Assembly (NCBI GenBank): GCA_003991915.1
Contig: RQTK01000028.1
Coordinates: 57,903-121,902, forward strand
Length of the DNA stretch: 64,000 bases
DNA from: Elysia chlorotica
Taxonomy: Eukaryota > Mollusca > Gastropoda > Plakobranchidae
Reading direction: 5' to 3'
In this document: positions 14,601-26,633 of the stretch, piece after piece
How the letters are laid out: each line of letters opens with the position of its first letter
How positions within the stretch are numbered: position 1 is the first letter of the stretch
Notes under the pieces: model-generated
What the model was told of the DNA's origin: nothing
Databases searched by the model: none
Seen by the model: only the letters and a program-made list of their open reading frames with translations
Translations under genes and position numbers: made by a program

Positions 14601-17496
14601 AATCCGCGGAAATGTGCGAATTTATAATTCCATGGCGGTAGCCCTCTCGGTTGGCTAGGTGAATGTCCTGATCCTTGTTATATTGATCCATAACACTGAA
14701 CCGTACTGTTGCCTTACCGATAACCGTCAGTAAAGTGCAAACAAAATGATGATATGAATACTATTAAATTATCGATAGTGTTATGTTCATTTTGCATTCC
14801 TCCCTCCTTTCCCTATGTTATGATTTATTTATCGATATGACAATTGGTGTACCCACTACCGTTCTAAGCTGAACAGTGATTTCATAGCCTTTACATGCAC
14901 TGGTTACCTTTTCAAAAGCGATTTATAACCCAATTGGTCAGGAAAATACGCAGAAGCTAGTGAAAGCAAAACTGAAAAGAAAATTTTTTGTCAAAGGCAT
15001 ATGTCCATTTGGATGATAGAAATTCTAGTTCTTCCTCCATGATCCCTTTTCTTGAGTTCAGATTCGATGTCTAGACTCTAACCGATGGTCTATCGTGTTA
15101 TGTCCATTCAGGTTTTATGTTTAGGTCAAAAGCTAGTTATCTAGATCTAGACTCTAGTAAAGTCTGCGAAAATTTTTCCTCCTTATTCACTTTTCGTCAC
15201 CATCACCACTGATATAAGCATTAAAAAATGTATAGATCTTTTTTTTTTTAAGGTTCCATGAAATAATTTTAGACATTCGTTTTTTTTTTGTGTCATCTTA
15301 GAATAAACATTACAGTGGAAAATGTCAGTCCTTGAATTGCATTAATGAGCTTTTTAAAGTGTACAGAGTGAATTTGTTAAGTTGTGAACCTTTTGTTTAC
15401 CCTAACAAATTTTTTTAAAGGTATGTATTTCTCTTTGATTTGTAGGTAGAGGTTGAGGTAGAGGGCATGGACAAAGGTGGCAACTTCATCGGGTGGCTGT
15501 TTGTAGATGGTGTGAATCTGTCGGTGGCCCTGGTTGAGTCCGGTCTGGCAAGTGTTCATTTCACAGCAGAGAACTCGCAGTTCTACAAGCAGCTTGTACA
15601 GAAAGAGGCTGAGGCCAAGGAAGCTAAACTCAAGGTTAGCCTCTTCACACTAATGCCTTTTAAGGCTAAATATTATTAATGTTTATGTGTACTAGACGTA
15701 AACAAAGTCCTTAGACAACCAACCATCTTCTTCTTCTTGCTATTATTATTATTATTATTACATAGCTGCCATCTAGTACGTAAAATACGTACTTAATACA
15801 TATTTGACCTCGCGAGTATGTTCGTCCGTATCTGGTTGAAAAAATATGTATTTTAAGATAGGGTGTCCCGTCGATCGCTCAGTACTTGCTGACATTTTCG
15901 GCAATAACGCCATGTTAGCCCAGGCGTTAACTAGGCCCATTCACGTTTTTAACGCCTCATAAATACCCCCTAGTCCCACGCTTCATGGCACTGGGATCGA
16001 TCGAGTCTCCAGTCAACTTGTAGATTTATCGTTCACTCTTGGCTTTTTTCGGTAAAATATGCGGTAAATAGTGTACCACTATATATCGGCAATTATGCTT
16101 CCGCCACCGGCGATCTGTCCATCCGGGAATCCCATAGCTTTGTTTACTGCTGCTAGGCAGAGAATTTGTTTCCAAGAATCCAGCTTTGGGGCAATCAGTT
16201 AGACAGAATCAGACTTTAAACCATCTTCGCAGACTAATTTAGACTATAAATCGTCTTCGTTGCCAAGCGCCGGTCCCCTCACAGTTCTTAATCTTGCATG
16301 ATCAGATAAACAATTTCGCATTCTTTAGTGCTGGGCACAATCGCTGTCACTCTTTCACACAGACAGACATGCATTTACTCAAAGATGTTACATACTGTAC
16401 AAAATTTTTTGTCCACTCTTGTTGGTTATTGTATGTTCAAATATCAAGAAAATTTGATAATTCAAAAAAGAGAAATTAAAAAAAGCATTTATTTCTGGGT
16501 TAAATTATTTAAATTCTCTTCACAGCTTCTCTATATAAATCTTGCTTATATATCCGTTATCGTCATCAGGATTCGGGAACAAAGATCTAATTAATCTAGA
16601 TCTGATAGCTCAAACGGATGATTGCTGTTGCCTGCCGCTAATGTGTTGCAACTCTAGCCAAACCGATGCCACCTTTTGTGTCGTATCACAGTTGATAGAT
16701 TTAAAGAGCGTTAGAATTATTGTTAAAACTTTTTGTTAATAATGATCATTTTAATGACCCATATGGACATCTAGATTTTCGATCATTTTCGTACATTTAC
16801 GATCTTTTCGGGGACACCCGATTGGTGGTATTCCTCGTTAAATTGCTGATGGAAGACATGCCTCTAAACAAACCAATCTGTCGTTCCAAAGGGGCACTGC
16901 ATCTCCTGAAGGTGGATCGAGATTTAGACAGTAGCTTTATATTCTAAATCTAGTTGATGTCCGATGGTATAGATCTAGATCTAATTCTGTGATATAGATC
17001 GGGAACTAGATAGTTGACCTTGGGGGGCGAACTGGCTCAAGTGGCAGAGCGTCTGGTTATAAGTAGGTGCCTAGTTTGAGTCCGCCGACTGGGCAAATTA
17101 AATGTCGGATTTGTCCCCTACTGGTTGGTTCAGTCAATGACAATGGTGTTAATTCCAATTGCTTTGGGCATGCTAGAAAGCTTAAATTCTTTAGTCGGCC
17201 GTCTTGAAAATTTTTGCCTGGATATTGCTCACGTGGTGTTTCTGACACAAGAGACGGAAATCTACAAAAAATAATCAATTTAAAAAAAACCCTAAACAAA
17301 CCACACACAAAAAAGGAAAAAAAAAAACAACCAAAAAACAGATTTAGTAAATTATACTATTCCTTGGTGCAGTTTGTAAAGTTATGGTTAGTCAATATTG
17401 ATAGCTCGGACTTCGATTAGTTTTGCCGAGACTAATCGCGCTAAAAATATGTATTTGCTTTCTCAAAAGTTGGCAGCTATGTTGTTATTATTATTA

Positions 17497-17543
<47 letters not shown>

Positions 17544-20484
17544 TTAAAACCATATTAATTTGTTTGCAAATTTATTAAAAGTTATAGATTTATGAAGGTG
17601 TAAGAGGTGAGATTGTAACTATGATGTTACTCTAGATTCAGTCAAATAAATACTATTAATGCCCTTTCATGGTTTAAAGATAATTTCTATTGTTCCAGTT
17701 GTGGGCAAACTTTGTGGAACATAAAGAAGTCAAAGTTGAAGATGAGCCGGTGGAGAGAAAGATCAACTTTACCAAAGTTGTTGTTACTGAAGTTACAGAT
17801 GAACTCACATTTTATGCACAAACCTCAGAAAATGGTATGTTTAGCTTTTTGCCTTTTTTTCTTTGTTTTATCAGTATTTGAATTATAATTCATTAGATTT
17901 TTCTACTGCAAAATATGAACTTTGTAAAAGTACTAACTCATCAATCTGCAGAAAAAAACTGATAAATATTTTTGTTTTTATTTTATTATCTCCATCAAGA
18001 GGAAAAACACAATTTTTTTTTTTAATGAAATTTTTTTATTGACGGACATTAGTGGAAAATAAAGTAGGTAAGACTAAGCATGAGCAAACTTACTATATTC
18101 CAGCTAGTTTCCTGACCACACTGAAACATAGTTTAGACCCCCCAAATCACAAATCCTTTAAATTTTTGTTATTTCTGTGCTATTGGCCTCTAAATTTTTA
18201 AAGCTTTTTAAAAAAAGAAAAACATATAGAGCATTATGAAAATGTTGTACCAATACTAAAATGCCTTATTCCCCCGTCATCTGTTTCAGGTGCTGCCCTT
18301 GAGAAACTGATGGAAGACCTGAGGCAGGAGATGGAATCGAACCCCCCTCTGCCCGGAGCTTACACCCCCAAGAAAGGCGACATGTGTGCTAGCCGATTCT
18401 CACAGGACAACCAGTGGTACAGGGCGAAGATCGAGAAGATCGAGGGGGGCAAGGCCACAGTCTTTTTCATTGATTATGGCAATGTATGTGTGTGTTATGA
18501 CACTAATTAGGATTTTGTACAAGCAACTTTTAGGATGATATAACAATGGCCTATAGTACATTTTCAGTCTTCTTTTTTCCTTCTACACAACTTTGGGAAC
18601 ATACAAAATAACAGCAATTTAAGATTCCTTGCTGTATATATTACAGGGTACAAAGCTCATGCAGTTATGGTCTCCGCATAAGAACTCGCTCCTTGAGTAT
18701 GAGTCTTAGATCAAAATAGAAAAAATCACCTTGCTGGGGAAGTGAAAAATAATGTGTTAACTTTAAAAAAAATTATATCCGGCACTGATAAAACAGGTTT
18801 TACGAAGCCAAAAGCAGGTTTGTAGGGGTGTTAATTAAAGAGAAAGAATTATGTTTCATGGGGTTAGCGGGTACGTAGACGGAGTTGGTTGGTAGGCGGA
18901 GAGTTCTTACGCGGAGACCACTGTAATTGAATTGACCCACTGTGTCTGAATATTCCCCCTATTGAGAACCTCACAGTGATGACAGACTTGTTGACTTAAC
19001 CATGTTTACACTTAAGTTGAACTGTTGAGGACACCAAACATCCAACGCTTTGTCTGAGTGAGGACGAAATCTCTGTGATATACTGAATTTTCTGATGCTT
19101 TTGTCATACAACGATCATTTTAGATTAAATATACATGCAGGTTATTTTCAAAATTTTTGTTTCACAATTATAAATTGTTACTGTATTTGTCTAAATGTTT
19201 GGTAATATATTTGTTGTTTTATCCAGTTATATGCCAATGTTTCAAAATTTTTCATAGCATTTCATTACTTCAGGATTATACTCTTTGAGTTTTGAGGGCT
19301 GTTTCTTGAATTTGTTTTTCAGCATACATGATTGGCTCACTGTATTTAAAGGAAAAAATGTCCCTCATGCGTTTCTGTTGTATAGTGATTGTCCTGTGAC
19401 ATTTGACTAACTTGTTTCATGTAAATCTTCGTCTTCAGAGAGAGCAAGCAAGCACATCTAGTCTTGCAGCACTTCCAACCAATTTCCGCATTGTGTCCCC
19501 TCAGGCTACACAGTACGCTTTGGCTTGCGTTGCCGTACCTAATGATGTAAGCTTCAGTGCTGTCACATTTCTTCTCTTCTACCTTAAATCATTGTTGCTG
19601 GGATATGATGTTAAGAAACTACATTTTACATTTACTATCCAATTATTATTAGCAAGTGTCCCCAATGGTTTTGATGTGATTAAAATATTACATGCAAGTC
19701 AAATTAGAGGGCTAACAAAATGAGAATTTATTTTATGCACGGTTTTATAAAAATGTGACTTACCATACATTTTTTGTGTGTGTGTGTGTGTGTTCCCAGG
19801 AGGAAGCGAAGCAAGATGCAGTAGATGCTTTATTCCAGGATATAGTGAACAAGCCCATGCTCCTAAATCTGGAGTACAAGTCTAGCCCTGCAGACTGTGT
19901 GACCCTGAAACACCCCGAGTCCGAGGACGATGTCGCTTCTGTTCTTGTGGCGGAAGGTTTCCTCACTGTGGAGTCCAGACGAGAAAAACGTTTAGCCAAG
20001 ATGGTTGCTCAGCTACAAAAAGCACAAGAAGAGGCTAAGAGGTTGAGGGTAAGTCTTGGACAGAAGATATTTTTTCCCTGAAGAGATCATTCAAAGTGTT
20101 AACAAACTCATTAAGATTTTCTCTTCCTACTGAATAGGAGATCAGTATTGGCTTGACAGTGGTAGAATTATTGTTTGCCATGAAAATCTCACGGTGATGA
20201 CCACTTGTTGACTTACCATGTTCACTCATAATTTGTGGAGACACCAAACATCCAACGCTTTGTCTGAGTGAGGAATGTTGTAATTGAGTTAAAATCTTTT
20301 TTATAAGACCATCACTTAGTAAAATATTTGTAAAAAAATTATAGAACCCTTTTAACATCGCTTCATGTATTCATATTTTGTTAAATGTTCCAAAACACTT
20401 TTCCTCCACTTTCCCCAGAAAAACCTGTGGCGTTACGGCGATTTCCGCGAGGATGAAGCCCGTGAGTTTGGCTACTCTCGCTGA
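2690..20484 (+). CDS. SND1: Staphylococcal nuclease and Tudor domain protein (Tudor-SN / SND1), complete, 21 coding exons
   Basis: Exons: 2690-2740, 4348-4497, 4910-5033, 5298-5379, 7332-7492, 7660-7751, 8135-8293, 8774-8880, 10095-10182, 11495-11583, 11820-11943, 12459-12541, 13447-13630, 13901-14042, 14259-14371, 15446-15634, 17699-17834, 18290-18483, 19439-19546, 19800-20048, 20419-20484. Every junction is GT-AG and phases agree, giving 2691 nt and 896 residues, close to the roughly 910 of vertebrate SND1. Four SN-like domains lie at about 18-165, 180-325, 338-495 and 510-645, then a Tudor domain at about 705-775 and a split fifth SN domain to about 875. The protein ends in LWRYGDF and EFGYSR, typical of the family. 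Diagnostic strings include [32 protein letters not shown] and LPKETCLIT. Known roles of the family are RISC-associated nuclease, transcription coactivator, snRNP assembly and binding of symmetrically dimethylated arginine. The start is the first ATG of exon 1, with A at -3. No break or frameshift was seen. Introns 1, 4, 6, 8, 9, 15, 16 and 18 carry repeats. Confidence 0.97.
2829..2965. repeat. Tandem AGATCTAGA-rich units in SND1 intron 1
   Basis: Units of about 35-45 bp, each starting agatctaga and ending gatgtag(g)cgccct, occur at about 2831, 2864 and 2908, followed by further AGATCTAG palindromes to 2960. Confidence 0.7.
3868..3915. repeat. (ATT)n/(GTT)n microsatellite in SND1 intron 1
   Basis: Trinucleotide run switching from ATT to GTT. 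Confidence 0.85.
6868..7111. repeat. Dispersed 244-bp repeat, copy 2, in SND1 intron 4
   Basis: Apparently identical to 1300-1543. Here it is not followed by (TC)n, so the microsatellite is not part of the duplicated unit. No target-site duplication is evident. Confidence 0.9.
7773..7982. repeat. Dispersed repeat family R2, copy 1, in SND1 intron 6
   Basis: Shares tggttgaaaaa, gtattttaa, gtccc(a/g)tcgatc, ggcactg, tcaacttgta and gttcactc blocks in the same order with 15829-16078. It runs into a cagtggtctccgcctaccaa end that resembles the MITE at 18664. Confidence 0.7.
7976..8036. mobile_element. Single end of a pogo/Tigger-like DNA element
   Basis: TACAGTGGTCTCCGCCTACC resembles the terminal repeat of the MITE at 18664-18926. 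No partner end was found nearby, so this is a fragment. Confidence 0.45.
12711..12785 (+). repeat. Short conserved element X, copy 1 (SND1 intron 12)
   Basis: Starts acagtgatgac and ends with the family core CCAACGCTTTGTCTGAG. Confidence 0.7.
13234..13311 (+). repeat. Short conserved element X, copy 2 (SND1 intron 12)
   Basis: Starts taatgatgac. Shares gtggacaaatgta and CCAACGCTTTGTCTGAG with copy 1, 520 bp away in the same intron. Confidence 0.7.
15740..15761. repeat. (TTA)n microsatellite in SND1 intron 16
   Basis: Short trinucleotide run. Confidence 0.8.
15829..16078. repeat. Dispersed repeat family R2, copy 2, in SND1 intron 16
   Basis: Aligns in order with 7773-7982 and is longer by an internal segment (about 15925-15985). 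Confidence 0.7.
17021..17185 (+). mobile_element. tRNA-derived SINE, head region, in SND1 intron 16
   Basis: The head begins ggggggcgaactgg. An A-box-like TGGCTCAAGTGGCAGAGCG and a B-box-like AGTTTGAGTCC are present, then cccctactggttgg, the same body start as the other SINE copies. Confidence 0.65.
17481..17544. repeat. (TTA)n microsatellite in SND1 intron 16
   Basis: About 64 bases of TTA/GTT repeats. Confidence 0.9.
18290..18483 (+). CDS. SND1: SND1 coding exon 18: core of the Tudor domain
   Basis: This 194-nt exon encodes residues 692-756 and holds most of the Tudor barrel. By alignment with human SND1 the methylarginine-binding aromatic cage is F728, Y735, F751, Y754, with N756 beside it. 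The human protein has tyrosine where this one has F751, so the cage stays aromatic but loses one hydroxyl; phenylalanine at that place is common in other Tudor domains. Binding of symmetric dimethylarginine is therefore expected but inferred. Confidence 0.9.
18664..18926. mobile_element. MITE with ~20-bp terminal inverted repeats, pogo/Tigger-like, in SND1 intron 18
   Basis: The left end TGGTCTCCGCATAAGAACTC and right end GAGTTCTTACGCGGAGACCA are inverted repeats with one mismatch. The right end extends to CACTGTA, giving a TA-flanked CAGTGGTCTCCGC terminus like pogo-type elements. There is no coding capacity. Confidence 0.75.
18969..19063 (+). repeat. Short conserved element X, copy 3 (SND1 intron 18)
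   Basis: Ends are cctcacagtgatgac and CCAACGCTTTGTCTGAGTGAGG, so the tips form an inverted repeat (CCTCA...TGAGG). Confidence 0.75.
20188..20273 (+). repeat. Short conserved element X, copy 4 (SND1 intron 20)
   Basis: tctcacggtgatgacc to CCAACGCTTTGTCTGAGTGAGG. Closely resembles copy 3, including the acaccaaacat block. Confidence 0.75.
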
Positions 20485-21670
20485 TCCAGTCCAGATCTGC
20501 AGAGCTTACACTGTCCCACTCTAGTTCCTCTTTCAATGGCCGTTCTGTTTTTTGGATCAAGATCCAGGTTGCTTCAGGCAGTAATGCAACAGTTTTTCTC
20601 TTATTAATTTATCAAATTGATTTTAATTTTAATAACTATATGTAATGTGCAAACATCTTTCCTCTATATTTTGATCTTTCTTCCAAAAGCATGTGGATTT
20701 TTAAAACGTAAAATCTTTTAAGGATAAAGGAGAAAAAAAATGAAGGGCTGTTATCTACTTAAAAGTAAATGAAGAGGTAGGCATGTGAAGGTGATGACAT
20801 GGCAGGTGTAGACTCATAGTGCTACCTAGTGGAGTGCTAACCAAGTCTTTGTGTGTGTGTGTCTGCCTGCAGCAAGCTGGGTTTCCAAATACTGAAGGTC
20901 TCGACGTCTCCTACACAAGTTCTAAATAGGCAATATACAATATCTTTTGTAATGGTATTTTCTTCCTAGAAGTATATTTCTACATACTTTCCCTGTAATC
21001 TAAACAGTTTTTTGTTGTTCACCTTTTTTTTTTCCTCCTTTGGTTAACACAATTTAATAGTAATAATACAAACTAAAAATGGAGCTGGATGCCATTCTGA
21101 TCTGTTTGTACTTGTGAAAGTCCAGTCTTCAGTGAGGCTACTTACTGGCAGTAAGAGTGAGGCTTTGCTCCTCATGCCGGAGTTTTCGTGGATGTTCGGA
21201 GAGCATATTTAATCACTGAGAGATTTGTCCATTCTGTTAGCATAATTACAAAACGTTTAGGTGGTGATGGGCAATGCCAGCAATTTATCATCCATGTTTT
21301 CTTTCTTTTCTCGTGTTTTTTCTTCTTTTACTATTCTGTTGGTTACGGGAAATCTTGATAAAATGTGCAGATCTCTCAATATAGCGAATGTTTGCAGCAT
21401 TTTTTTTCTGGTTGTTGAATTGATCCTCAACTGAGTGTTCACCATAGCATTGACCAAACTGATTGACGAGGATGAGAAATTTTAAAGTTTGCATGTGAAA
21501 TCTGTACTATAAATTATTTATTTTTATGGTAATGACACTATTTATGTAAATTATACGTCATACAGAGAAGTCCATTTTAGACATGTGGCAATGTTTACAT
21601 TTTTTTTGTTTCTGTTTATGACAATTAATTGCAGTATACAAGACAATAAAAACTGACAGTCCTGCACAAT
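20485..21670 (+). other. SND1: SND1 3' UTR (inferred extent)
   Basis: AT-rich non-coding sequence follows the TGA stop. An AATAAA hexamer at 21645-21650, followed by a GU-rich stretch, is the best polyadenylation signal seen. No other gene is visible here. Confidence 0.45.
21645..21650 (+). terminator. Candidate polyadenylation signal of SND1
   Basis: Canonical AATAAA with GT-rich sequence downstream (ggtgtggat near 21680). It lies about 1.16 kb after the SND1 stop. Confidence 0.4.
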
Positions 21671-22734
21671 GCCTTTCAGGTGTGGATATTTTTCAATCAA
21701 ATCTGTATCTGTGTGTTTGTCAAGACTTATGTGATCCCTAATCCATGGTCTTCAGTGTAAGGTGAAGTTGGAGGGAAAAACCCTCTAACAATTATGCAGT
21801 AGTCACCATTCTCAACGACATCTCGGGTATCAAGAAGTATTGGAATAACGAGAGATTTCAAAATCCCAGTTTTTCTCTCCATTTGCACCATATGATTATT
21901 TTATTTTGGGAATGAGAACCCAAATCAGTCCTGCTTATGGTAATGAGAATAGATCAGTCCCAAAATCCAACATGAAAGAAAAAAGAAATAGGGGAAGAGC
22001 CAAAAACATTTCTTCCAACACCTCAGCCTGCAAATAATGTGATGTGTGATAACACCAGTGCCCCATCCCAGTCACTCTTGTGCACCTTGGTCTGAGTCAG
22101 TAACTTACACACCAATGCGATCTAGCTTCATGATCCCCTTGCATCGCCCTGCTGTGCTTACATATATTTAATTTAATGATTTATCTTTCTATGCTAATGA
22201 GTAAAAGAGGAGACACATAACTTATTTGTGTACATGTATGTGTATAACAAGGTATAAAAAGTTCACACAAATTTGACCTGCTACCCCAAAAATGGCGAAA
22301 ATAGTTTGCGTACCTGGGGTGCACTGAGAGCCGAATGGATGTTGACTTGTTCTATTTTGGTAATATTTGAGAAAAAGCAAAACTGCTCCTTGAGCATTCG
22401 TTTCTTAAAGTCGAATTTATACATGTATTTCCTGCCTCTCTGCCTTACCAAAGATGGAGTGAAAGAGAAAAGATCAACTAAGACGGGATAGAAGGCAGAC
22501 TGATGACATGATTAAGGCAGAGTTCCCCGGCACTGTAATATACATGTACATGCGACTCATTTTCAATAGGTTGTATCAATTTCTGAACCTAGGGTGATAA
22601 TTTCAAATTGTTATTTTTTAACATAAAAGATGTGTTTCTAATAGCATCAGTAACCCAAGGATGGAGTAAAATAATTTTCAAGGTAGTTAAGCACCTCATT
22701 TTGTGAAGAAAAGTTATATAAACTTAGAGAGTTA

Positions 22735-23760
22735 AATATACTGAGATGTATCGATGACACTAACATTACCTTATTTAACGCCTTTGGTATCTAAATGATA
22801 TGCCCACCTCACTTTCAAAACAAATTTTTGCATTCAATAAATATCTCAAAACATTGAAACTTATTTTAAAAATACTATATTAATTGTTAGGGAAAGTTTG
22901 TTTCACTGATGCGTCTCAAACAAGCAATGTCAGTGTTCCAAAGTTTCATTTCTCTAACTTTCATTCTAATTGACCAATTTTTGTTTCTATTTTTGTATGA
23001 GATAATTTTCTATTAAACAACACTGATAGTTTGTATTTTAAATCCATGGGTGAACCAAAAAAAACAATTCTGCATGTACTTTGAGATGTATCAATGACAT
23101 AAATTGTGTCGATATATCTTGGTACGATACTTACTATCTATCTATGTTATATGAATTTATCACTGAATATGATCTGGTCTTAAGAGCAATGGATCGCCTA
23201 GATCTAGGGTATTCCAAGATGTATTGATGACATAAATTTTGTTTGTATCACATTTATCCTTGCTAAACTTAAAAAATTTTTGCTCAGATTTGTGTCTGAG
23301 ATAATTTTCTATCAAAATAACACTGAAAGTGAAAGATAGTATGCGAAATCCATCTGTGAACAAAAAAACGACAATATCACTTTGAGATTTCTATGGCATA
23401 AATTGTATACATCTCAGTACTATGTCAAAATAACTATATTTACCACTGAATATGGTCTGTAGGTAACTAAAATGGTTACATTGTATCTATCACATGAAAC
23501 AAAACCACAAATTTTTTTTTTTCTAGCTGGGTCTAGGGCGAAATAGATAGCGTAGATCTAGGGTGTCCCAAGTTGTATCAATGGCATAAATTTTGTTTTT
23601 GTCACTTATCTGTTAAAAGTTTTATGCCAATTTTTAGTTTTGATAGATTTAAATGTGCATACCAGCACTGAGACGATTTTACTTAGAATAATCATTTAGC
23701 GTGTTTAGATTTAGTCAAACCAAAGTATTCATCATTACTTTGAGATGTATCCCCGGCACT
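22735..23760. repeat. Degenerate ~300-bp repeat array
   Basis: Blocks gagataattttctat(t/c)aa, aatccat, and gagatgtatcaatgacataaatt recur in order at about 22998-23107 and 23299-23406. Partial copies lie at about 22741, 23215, 23570 and 23735. Copies are well diverged. Confidence 0.6.
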
Positions 23761-24430
23761 GGTGATGACACAAAAACGTAAAAATTAAACATATCCATAC
23801 AAACGATTTTAGAAGGAATTTCACTATTTGTAATTCACAGGTAGCAGCGAAGAATTTTTGCATCCAAGCTAACCAAAACAACATGACATTGACCTTTACA
23901 CCACGTGACCTCTCTCGGTTCATATACTGACGTATGGAAATTACTGAGTTAGAACAACATATATTGTTGTAGTGACTTTTTTATTATGGATCATGATGAC
24001 ACAGGGAGATATGTCTCAAAATGGCAGAAAAATGTTATGCAAAAATAGGGTTTGCCTTAAATAAAACTTTACTACAGAGATATGTTTCATTATTCCTCTT
24101 GTAATCTGTAGTGTTTTTTTTTAAACCCGTGTTACATTACATTATTGTTGGAAAAGCACCTTTTGAGAATGAGTCATGTACATTTGTTTTTTAAGAAGGT
24201 GACTTTAAATTCGTCCCCTTTTAAAAACTGATGCAAACTGCACTAACAGTGAAAATGTCTAAATTTAGATTTGAGACTAAAACTTTGAACTCAACCAACT
24301 CGCTCGTTTAATTTTTATATTGTTGGTTGAATGTGTGGTTCAGTGCTGCCAATAAAGTACCTTCCCCTAACATAACATCGTGTTGAGACACTCCACTATT
24401 TACAACTTTCCCTTTGCCTAATACACGTCG

Positions 24431-24556
24431 GTACCAGTTTAATGTGACTGGTATCCCCGTGTGAGGCAGCACATAAAATTGTCAGACATCAGTGATGGTG
24501 CCCGTCCACAATATAGCCTATACAGCGCTGATGTTGGACGTTAAACCAACTCAACA
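24431..24556 (+). mobile_element. SINE 3' fragment, + orientation
   Basis: agtttaatgtgactgg through gaggcagcacataaaattgt, then cgtccacaatatagcc and gatgttggacgttaaacc, is the reverse complement of the SINE bodies at 42784, 51004 and 53422. The tRNA head is missing. Confidence 0.75.
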
Positions 24557-26481
24557 ATCTATTGCCTAATACACAACACAAACACACACTACATTTCAAA
24601 CTGGCGGTTTTATCCTTTTCATCTATTATGCTCAACGTCCTCTCCCCTTCCCTCGTTACTGATCATTTTTCATTCTGTGACTCGGGCCTTTTTTACTTAA
24701 AACACTACATGGTGTCAGTCATTGCTTACAGGAGAAAAGTTATTCTTTAGGGACCTGCTGACAAATCGTTGGTGGTCAAATTTTGAACTAGATTTAGGGT
24801 CTGGTATGCAATTGATTAAGCTTACAGACACATCTGGTTCGTTGGATTTGAGGATGGGTGTGAGATTAGTTCGTTGGTTCAAAATCAAATGTTATTTACT
24901 AAAGAGCAAGAAGAAAAAAATCTGTTCGTTGAACGTGGGATGTTCTTTAAGTCCCAGTTCTTTGTATTCGAATTGTACTGTAATAGAATTCAAATTACAG
25001 CAGGAAAAGGGCACAAACAAACAATAAAGTTACTTGAGAGCTTGTACTTGAGAAAAAATATAACCTACTGTTTTGCACAATTTAGTTCATGAAAATTTTG
25101 TTAAGGTCTCCAATATTTCCTATTTCATCTTGGTTTCACAAAATCTTAATATAATACATGTAAAGTCAAAGGCATTATTGCATTAATGTTTTAATTGTCA
25201 TTTTTTGTTGTTTTTATAACAGTGAAAATGTTTCACACCTTCGCAAGAATGTAATGTTCCAATTGTGTAATAATAACAACCATTCATTAGACCACAAAAT
25301 CACAGCACATGTACAAACTCATCTTTTAACAAAGTCACATCAGGTTTCTCCCATCACCTAATTCCAAGCAGCCAATTTATCAAATTCCTGCCTCGAAGCT
25401 GCAATAGTCCTATGAGTAAGCTGAAGAGTACAATCAACAAGCAATATTCATTCCTGAAGCCAGAGGTGGCAGAGTCATTAACAGTTTCTGTAGTCAAATG
25501 AAAAAGTTAATTTGATCAACCCATATCTCCGACTACAGCCATAGTGGCATCTGCCTAGATAATGGTCAAAATACATTTCAGTCAATTCAAGCTTCAATTC
25601 AAATTTCATTAAAAAAAACTGGAATCCTCCCTCCCCCCAGAAAGTACCTCTTTCTGAGGATGAAATGTCATCATCTTTACAAAATTCATAAGATTAGGAT
25701 GTACCATAGATCTCTATAGATCTAAATTCTTAAACTTGTAACAAAAATCAGTTACATGAAGGTACATGTAGTTATTTTCCACATCTTATAAATTAGTGCA
25801 ATTCATACAGATAAATGTTCCCAAACCTCACCAGCTTGAGATTTTGACATCCTTCGAAAATACACAATAAGACTCCAATTAGTAATGAATAGAACATGAA
25901 ATATTGTAACCAATTAAAAGCAGATACATTATTTTTTCACTTCCCTGCTTCCGAATTAACAAAAAAAACATGGAGTTGAATTAGAAATTAAGCCTAAACA
26001 ATGGTAGGAATTAGCCAACCAACTGCTTAAAAATGCATGAAGCATGAAACGATAAAACAAAACAAAAAAGTACACATGATCCTCTGCCTAACTTCAAATA
26101 CAGTATCATTGAACTAATAAAATATTTTAAGAACAAACTAGCGTAAAAAAAGGTGGTGCCATTTTTAAATTCTCATTTATGCACAATAATAATTATTGTT
26201 TTAAAAAGTTTGTAATGCTGTTTCACTAACCACATTCTGACTAGCCTATGAAACACTTACATTTAATATCACATTCAACAATAGCATTATCTGAGTGCGC
26301 TGCAAAGATATGAAGGAGAATGAGAGCTGTCTTGATGCATTTGGTAGTGGATGAACTTAGAACGTGAAAACCCTTCTAAATTCAAAATTTAACTCACAGC
26401 TGTACCATTCACACCAAATACAAGACAAGCGAAGAGACACTGGATATTAACACTGAGTGAGCTTCATGCTCTCATTGCATG

Positions 26482-26487
26482 TTTATT
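26482..26487 (-). terminator. Candidate polyadenylation signal of WDR77
   Basis: TTTATT on the + strand reads AATAAA on the - strand, about 150 bases past the WDR77 stop. A short 3' UTR is implied. Confidence 0.45.
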
Positions 26488-26633
26488 GCACACTAATCTG
26501 TACGATACTTTCCACTAGCAACCTCCTCTCGTCTCATTCTCACTCACTCACTCATCTCATACACTGTACACGCAGAGCCAAGCCTGACCATTTTCCCCCA
26601 AACTCGTTCCTCCCCCTACCCTTCCCCAGGTGG

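Larger units (their letters stand above)
21671..26481. other. Intergenic DNA between the converging SND1 and WDR77 genes
   Basis: No gene is supported. It contains the degenerate repeat at 22735-23760, the SINE fragment at 24431-24556 and otherwise AT-rich unique sequence. Confidence 0.6.
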
